Source of the DNA: Cronobacter sakazakii
GTDB taxonomy: Bacteria > Pseudomonadota > Gammaproteobacteria > Enterobacterales > Enterobacteriaceae
Direction of reading: 5' to 3'
Assembly: GCF_000982825.1 (NCBI RefSeq)
Contig: NZ_CP011047.1
Span: 2,976,001-3,040,000, forward strand
DNA length: 64,000 nucleotides
Part shown: one piece after another, positions 60,083 through 64,000 of the stretch
Numbering within the stretch: position 1 is the stretch's first letter
How the letters are laid out: each line of letters begins with the position of its first letter
Translations under genes and position numbers: made by a program
Notes under the pieces: model-generated
The model's input: the letters and a program-made list of their open reading frames with translations, nothing else
Told to the model about the DNA's origin: nothing
Databases searched by the model: none

Positions 60083-61066
60083 ATGGAGGCCATTAAAGGC
60101 TCTGAAGTCAATGTGCCGGACGCGGTCATCGCCTGGCTGCTGGACGGCCACGGTGGCGTGAAGCCATTGCAGGATGACGCTGTTATCGATAAAGACCATC
60201 CCTGCTGGCTGCATCTGAACTATGCCAACCCGGAAAGCGCGCAGTGGCTCACTGAGACGCCGCTGCTGCCGAATCTGGTGCGCGACGCGCTGGCGGGTGA
60301 AAGCTTGCGCCCGCGCGTCACCCGCATGGGCGACGGCACGCTGATTACGCTGCGCTGCATCAACGGCAGTACCGATGAACGGCCAGACCAGCTGGTGGCG
60401 ATGCGGCTTTACATCGACGAGCGGCTTATCGTCTCCACGCGCCAGCGTAAGGTGCTGGCGCTCGACGATATTATTCACGACCTCAACGAGGGCAGCGGCC
60501 CGGCGGATGTCGGCGGCTGGCTGGTGGACGCCTGCGACGCGCTGACCGACCACGCCAGCGAATTTATCGAAGAGCTGCACGACAAAATCATCGATCTCGA
60601 AGACAACCTGCTCGAAGAGATCGTGCCGCCGCGCGGTGTGCTGGCGCTGCTTCGCAAGCAACTGATTGTGATGCGGCGTTATATGTCGCCGCAGCGCGAT
60701 GTTTTTTCCCGCCTCGCCAGCGAGCGTTTTAGCTGGATGACGGACGATCACCGCCGCCGGATGCAGGATATCGCCGACCGTCTTGGCCGCGGCCTGGATG
60801 AAATCGATGCCTGCATCGCGCGTACCGCAGTCATGGCCGATGAGATTTCCCAGACGATGCAGGAGTCGCTGTCGCGGCGCAGTTACACGATGTCGCTGAT
60901 GGCAATGGTCTTTTTGCCCAGCACGTTTCTCACCGGCCTGTTTGGCGTCAACCTCGGCGGTATTCCCGGCGGCGGCTGGCATCTTGGGTTTAGCGTGTTT
61001 TGCGTGGCGTTGGTGCTGCTGATCGGCGGTGTTACATGGTGGTTACATCGAAGTAAATGGTTGTAA
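60083..61066 (+). CDS. zntB: ZntB, CorA-like zinc transporter
   Basis: This 327-residue member of the CorA/ZntB metal-transporter family has a long cytoplasmic N-domain with coiled helices. Two C-terminal membrane helices (MSLMAMVFLPSTFLTGLFG and LGFSVFCVALVLLIGGVTWW) surround the GVN signature (LFGVNLGGIPG), the ZntB counterpart of CorA GMN. AGGAGATACG precedes ATG 60083. fnrS follows, as in E. coli. Confidence 0.95.
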   Translation: MEAIKGSEVNVPDAVIAWLLDGHGGVKPLQDDAVIDKDHPCWLHLNYANPESAQWLTETPLLPNLVRDALAGESLRPRVTRMGDGTLITLRCINGSTDERPDQLVAMRLYIDERLIVSTRQRKVLALDDIIHDLNEGSGPADVGGWLVDACDALTDHASEFIEELHDKIIDLEDNLLEEIVPPRGVLALLRKQLIVMRRYMSPQRDVFSRLASERFSWMTDDHRRRMQDIADRLGRGLDEIDACIARTAVMADEISQTMQESLSRRSYTMSLMAMVFLPSTFLTGLFGVNLGGIPGGGWHLGFSVFCVALVLLIGGVTWWLHRSKWL

Positions 61067-61111
61067 AAAAACGTATTTCGAGCGAGAACTGAACGAAAAA
61101 TCCTCACGACT

Positions 61112-61125
61112 TTGAGCGATATCAA
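61112..61125 (+). promoter_or_regulatory. FNR site of the fnrS promoter
   Basis: TTGAG-N4-ATCAA, 9 of 10 matches to the FNR consensus, is centred about 42 bp before the expected fnrS start, the class II activation position. A -10-like CATTCT is at 61151-61156. Confidence 0.88.
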
Positions 61126-61160
61126 GAAATGGTACGTCGTTTCACGGCATCATTCTTGTC

Positions 61161-61283
61161 GCAGGTGAATGCAACGTCAAGCGATGGGCGTTGCGCTCCA
61201 TATTGTCTTACTTCCTTTTTTGAATTACTGCATAGCACAATTGATTCGTACGATGCCGACTTGTTTAAGTCGGCTTTTTTTTT
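61161..61283 (+). ncRNA. fnrS: FnrS, anaerobically induced Hfq-dependent small RNA
   Basis: The sequence from GCAGGTGAATGCAACG through GATTCGTACG follows E. coli FnrS nearly base for base as I remember it. It ends in a terminator (stem GCCGACTT/AAGTCGGC, then nine Ts). FnrS is made when oxygen is absent under FNR control. It pairs with mRNAs of aerobic functions such as sodB, sodA, gpmA, maeA and folX in E. coli. Start is inferred by that match; the end is set at the T-run. Confidence 0.95.
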
Positions 61284-61387
61284 GCCTGCGTTTTACCCTC
61301 TGCATTCTGGCGCACCCGCGCCGCGCTTTTCCCTTCTGTGACGCATCTTCTACGCTTAGGGTATCTGCCACATAAAGAGGAAGCGAC

Positions 61388-61537
61388 ATGCAACATCTCT
61401 ATCAGACCCGCATGAGCGATCCGGTGCCCATCGATCCCGTACCGGTGCCGGACCCGATCCCAACGCCGCAGCCCGTGCCCGATCCGCCATCACCCGACCC
61501 GCGCCCTATCGACGACCCACCGCCGCATATGCGTTAA
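61388..61537 (+). CDS. Tiny Pro/Asp-rich protein
   Basis: A 49-residue frame (MQHLYQTRMSDPVPID ... PRPIDDPPPHMR) with AGAGGAAG 5 bases before the ATG. More than a third of residues are proline, arranged in repeating PVP/PDP/PTP units that would form an extended polyproline helix. It has no signal peptide. It lies 104 nt after fnrS where E. coli has dbpA. The strong ribosome site and low-complexity order argue that it is translated. Function unknown. Confidence 0.65.
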   Translation: MQHLYQTRMSDPVPIDPVPVPDPIPTPQPVPDPPSPDPRPIDDPPPHMR

Positions 61538-61542
61538 GCGCG

Positions 61543-61571
61543 CAAAAAAAAGCCCTCCGCGGGGAGGGCTT
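61543..61571 (-). terminator. Rho-independent terminator of ttcA
   Basis: Read leftward, the 9-bp stem AAGCCCTCC / GGAGGGCTT with a 4-nt loop is followed by TTTTTTG. It lies 6 nt past the ttcA stop. Confidence 0.88.
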
Positions 61572-61576
61572 CATGC

Positions 61577-62509
61577 TTATTTGATTTCCAGCACGTCGAG
61601 GCGCTGCATCGGTGGCGCCGCGTCATCTTCCGGTGCCCAGCCCACAGGCATCATCGGGATCTCTTCGCGGTCAAACGCCAGATCGCCGCCGTTCACCACT
61701 TCAGAGCCGAGATGAATACCTTTGAAATCGAACAGTTCGGTGTCGCAGAGGTGCGACGGCACCACGTTCTGCATCGCGCTGAACATGGTTTCGATACGGC
61801 CCGGATAGCGTTTATCCCAGTCGCGCAGCATATCGGCGATCACCTGGCGCTGCAGGTTGGGCTGTGAGCCGCACAGGTTGCACGGGATAATCGGGAAGCC
61901 TTTCGCCTGCGAGAAACGCTCAATATCTTTTTCACGGCAGTAAGCGAGCGGGCGAATCACAATGTGCTTACCGTCATCGCTCATCAGCTTCGGCGGCATG
62001 CCTTTCATTTTGCCGCCGTAGAACATGTTCAGGAACAGCGTTTGCAGAATGTCGTCACGGTGATGGCCGAGCGCGATTTTCGTCGCGCCAAGCTCGGTCG
62101 CGGTGCGGTAAAGAATGCCGCGGCGCAGGCGTGAGCAGAGCGAGCAGGTGGTTTTCCCCTCCGGGATCTTCTCTTTGACGATCCCGTAGGTGTTTTCCTC
62201 AACGATTTTATATTCCACGCCAAGCGATGACAGATACTCCGGCAGGATATGCTCCGGAAAACCCGGCTGTTTCTGGTCCAGATTCACCGCCACCAGCGAA
62301 AAGTTAACCGGCGCGCTCTGCTGCAAATTGCGCAGAATTTCCAGCATTGTGTAGCTGTCTTTACCGCCGGAGAGGCAGACCATAATGCGATCGCCTTCTT
62401 CAATCATATTGTAATCGGCGATCGCCTCCCCGACATTGCGGCGCAGGCGCTTCTGCAATTTGTTGAGGTTGTACTGCTCTTTTTTGCTAATTTCTTGAAT
62501 TTCAGACAT
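61577..62509 (-). CDS. ttcA: TtcA, tRNA 2-thiocytidine(32) synthetase
   Basis: This 310-residue PP-loop enzyme has the ATP motif SGGKDS at 47-52 and two CxxC pairs that carry an Fe-S cluster (TTCSLCSRLRRG and IPCNLCGSQPN). It thiolates cytidine 32 of certain tRNAs. The frame is complete. The 285 bases upstream, before the next gene, show no gene or structure that I can support. Confidence 0.96.
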   Translation of the reverse strand: MSEIQEISKKEQYNLNKLQKRLRRNVGEAIADYNMIEEGDRIMVCLSGGKDSYTMLEILRNLQQSAPVNFSLVAVNLDQKQPGFPEHILPEYLSSLGVEYKIVEENTYGIVKEKIPEGKTTCSLCSRLRRGILYRTATELGATKIALGHHRDDILQTLFLNMFYGGKMKGMPPKLMSDDGKHIVIRPLAYCREKDIERFSQAKGFPIIPCNLCGSQPNLQRQVIADMLRDWDKRYPGRIETMFSAMQNVVPSHLCDTELFDFKGIHLGSEVVNGGDLAFDREEIPMMPVGWAPEDDAAPPMQRLDVLEIK

Positions 62510-62794
62510 TTAAAAGTGGCTCAGTTCTGCGTTGCGGCGCGCCCTGGCGGATTGCCCGGCGCGCGAATTCACCGTTGGCTTGCCCGCGCCCGGCGGATAT
62601 CGCCGCTTGCGCCAGCAGGCCCGAATATTGTTCCTGTGCGTGGCGTGTATGGTACGGATTACCGCGACGAATACCAGCGCGTTTTGCATCGCACACCCCT
62701 GTTTTGAAGCCGTAACATTTTGCTGCCACACTGAGAAAGACCGGATGCCGGGCTGTGGAGCCAGCGGCAGGGGAAAACCAACACGGGAGGGGCT

Positions 62795-63907
62795 ATGCGT
62801 CTGGCGTCTTATAACGTAGAAAACCTGTTCGATCGCGCGCGCGTCATGTCGCAGAGTAGCTGGTCGCAGGGGCGGCCGGTGCTGGAAAAGTTCGCACGGC
62901 TGAATGAACTGCTCGGCGAAATCACCTACAGCGAGGCCAGTAAAAAAGAGATGGTGAAGCTGATGGTGGCGCTCGGGCTTGAGAAATCAGACACCGGGCC
63001 GTTTGTCATTTTGCGTCGCAACCGTGGCAACCTGCTGAAACGCCCGCGCGACGGCGGTATCGAGATTATCGCCAGCGGCCGCGCCGACTGGGTCGGCTCG
63101 CTTGAGCTTATCGAATCGCCGGTGGATGAAGTCGCCATGCGCATCACCGCGAAAGTGATGAGCGATCTTAACGCCGATGTCCTGGCGGTGGTAGAGGCGG
63201 AGAGCCGTCCGGCGCTGGCGGCGTTTAACCAGGAAATTATCGCGGCGCTCGGCGGCGAGCCGTTTCGTCACGTCATGGTCATCGATGGCAACGACACCCG
63301 CGGTATTGACGTTGGCCTGCTTACTGGCGCGAACTATCCCATCGGCCTGATGCGCAGCCACGTGGACGATCGCGACGCGCGCAGCCAGCTGATTTTTTCG
63401 CGCGACTGCCCGGAATATTCGGTGCCGCTGAAAAGCGGCGACACGCTGTGGGTGATGGTGAACCACCTGAAAAGTAAAGGCTACGGCGGCAAAGCGGAGT
63501 CCGACGCCAGGCGTAAAGCGCAGGCGCAGCGGGTGGCGGAAATCTACAAGGCGCGCCGTGATGCCGGCGAGCAGTTTATTGCGATTGCGGGCGATTTCAA
63601 CGACACGCCGGAGAGCGACACCCTGGCACCGCTGCTCAAAGAAACCGATTTGCGCGACGCTTTTACGCACCCGGCGTTCGATAACGGCGGATACCCTGGC
63701 ACTTGGGGCAACAGCGCCAAAAACAACAAGCTCGATTACATTTTGCTGTCGCCCGCACTGTGGGAGCGCGTTACCGCAGGCGGCGTTATCCGCAAAGGCA
63801 TGTGGCCCGGCGAGCGGCCGGTAAAATGGGAGGTTTACCCGGAGCTGAAAAAGCCGCAGCAGGCTGGCTCCGATCACGCAGCACTGTGGGTGGATCTTAA
63901 TATTTAA
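62795..63907 (+). CDS. Endonuclease/exonuclease/phosphatase (EEP) family protein
   Basis: This 370-residue protein has EEP-fold motifs spread over its length: MRLASYNVENLF at the start, VVEAES (metal ligand Glu), VMVNHLKSKG, IAGDFNDTPESD and the final SDHAALWVDL catalytic His. There is no signal peptide, so it is probably cytoplasmic. Such enzymes act on nucleic acids or phosphoesters; the substrate is unknown. GGGAGGGG precedes ATG 62795. The last 93 bases of the window after it hold no visible gene. Confidence 0.85.
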   Translation: MRLASYNVENLFDRARVMSQSSWSQGRPVLEKFARLNELLGEITYSEASKKEMVKLMVALGLEKSDTGPFVILRRNRGNLLKRPRDGGIEIIASGRADWVGSLELIESPVDEVAMRITAKVMSDLNADVLAVVEAESRPALAAFNQEIIAALGGEPFRHVMVIDGNDTRGIDVGLLTGANYPIGLMRSHVDDRDARSQLIFSRDCPEYSVPLKSGDTLWVMVNHLKSKGYGGKAESDARRKAQAQRVAEIYKARRDAGEQFIAIAGDFNDTPESDTLAPLLKETDLRDAFTHPAFDNGGYPGTWGNSAKNNKLDYILLSPALWERVTAGGVIRKGMWPGERPVKWEVYPELKKPQQAGSDHAALWVDLNI

Positions 63908-64000
63908 ATCAGCGGCGACAAAAAACGGGCTACGCGACCTCGGCGCTGGCCCGGATTTATCCGCGTTTTCTCATCGGGTGAAAGAATAATAAAAGCCAGC

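Noticed and set aside
62502..62731. Small leftward frames upstream of ttcA
   Set aside because: Arg/Gln-rich translations without ribosome sites, overlapping the ttcA promoter region; no support as genes.
1..64000. CRISPR array, tRNA/rRNA genes, prophage or integrase
   Set aside because: No regularly spaced repeats, no tRNA-like cloverleaf or rRNA sequence, and no integrase or phage structural gene was seen.

Overview
The window is chromosomal DNA of an enterobacterium with a fairly high GC content. Gene order follows the E. coli cysB-acnA-ribA-...-fabI-sap-psp-ycj-tyrR-tpx-mppA-...-zntB-ttcA stretch. Several departures point to Cronobacter or a close relative: an RpfF-type DSF synthase beside its PAS-GGDEF-EAL receptor, the ybiY-ybiW/fsaA genes moved next to yciT, no puu genes between sapA and pspF, no ompG and no dbpA. 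The genus is an inference from gene content only.

Layout. 1-1163: 3' end of cysB, its terminator, and a complete 768-bp IS1. 1.4-9.4 kb: ymiA-yciX-ymiB-acnA, ribA (convergent), pgpB, lapA-lapB, pyrF-yciH. 9.5-15.1 kb: osmB, then a leftward run ybiY-ybiW-yciT (activase, glycyl radical enzyme, DeoR regulator) divergent from fsaA, then yciZ. 15.3-18.2 kb: rpfF and rpfR, convergent, a quorum-sensing/c-di-GMP module. 18.5-22.7 kb: rnb, yciW, fabI. 22.8-28.1 kb: sapABCDF peptide transporter. 28.2-30.9 kb: pspF and pspABCD around a sigma-54 promoter. 31-43.9 kb: a full ycjM-ycjV catabolic operon for glucosides/gulosides with its LacI regulator ycjW. 44-52.4 kb: ycjX-ycjF, tyrR (with a TyrR box), tpx, ycjG, mpaA, mppA. 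52.5-60 kb: an accessory stretch of small, mostly unrecognised genes with a second IS1, a lipoprotein, a KGG-repeat stress protein, a GAF/EAL phosphodiesterase and an OrtT-type orphan membrane toxin. 60-64 kb: zntB, the FNR-activated sRNA fnrS, a tiny Pro-rich protein, ttcA, and an EEP-family hydrolase.

How it fits together. Much of the window is envelope stress (psp, lapAB, ycjXF, osmB), murein peptide recycling (mppA, mpaA, ycjG), peptide import (sap) and carbohydrate salvage (ycj). Two c-di-GMP proteins are present (RpfR and the EAL protein at 57-58.6 kb). The most interesting regulatory signals are two TTTC-N4-GAAA palindromes 22 bp apart between ybiY and fsaA, and a large inverted repeat made of two FNR-like boxes upstream of ortT. 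The two IS1 copies are inverted and, by eye, identical. Each keeps its own 9-bp target duplication, so they are separate insertions and the 52.5 kb between them shows no sign of having been inverted through them. No tRNA, rRNA, CRISPR array or prophage was seen.
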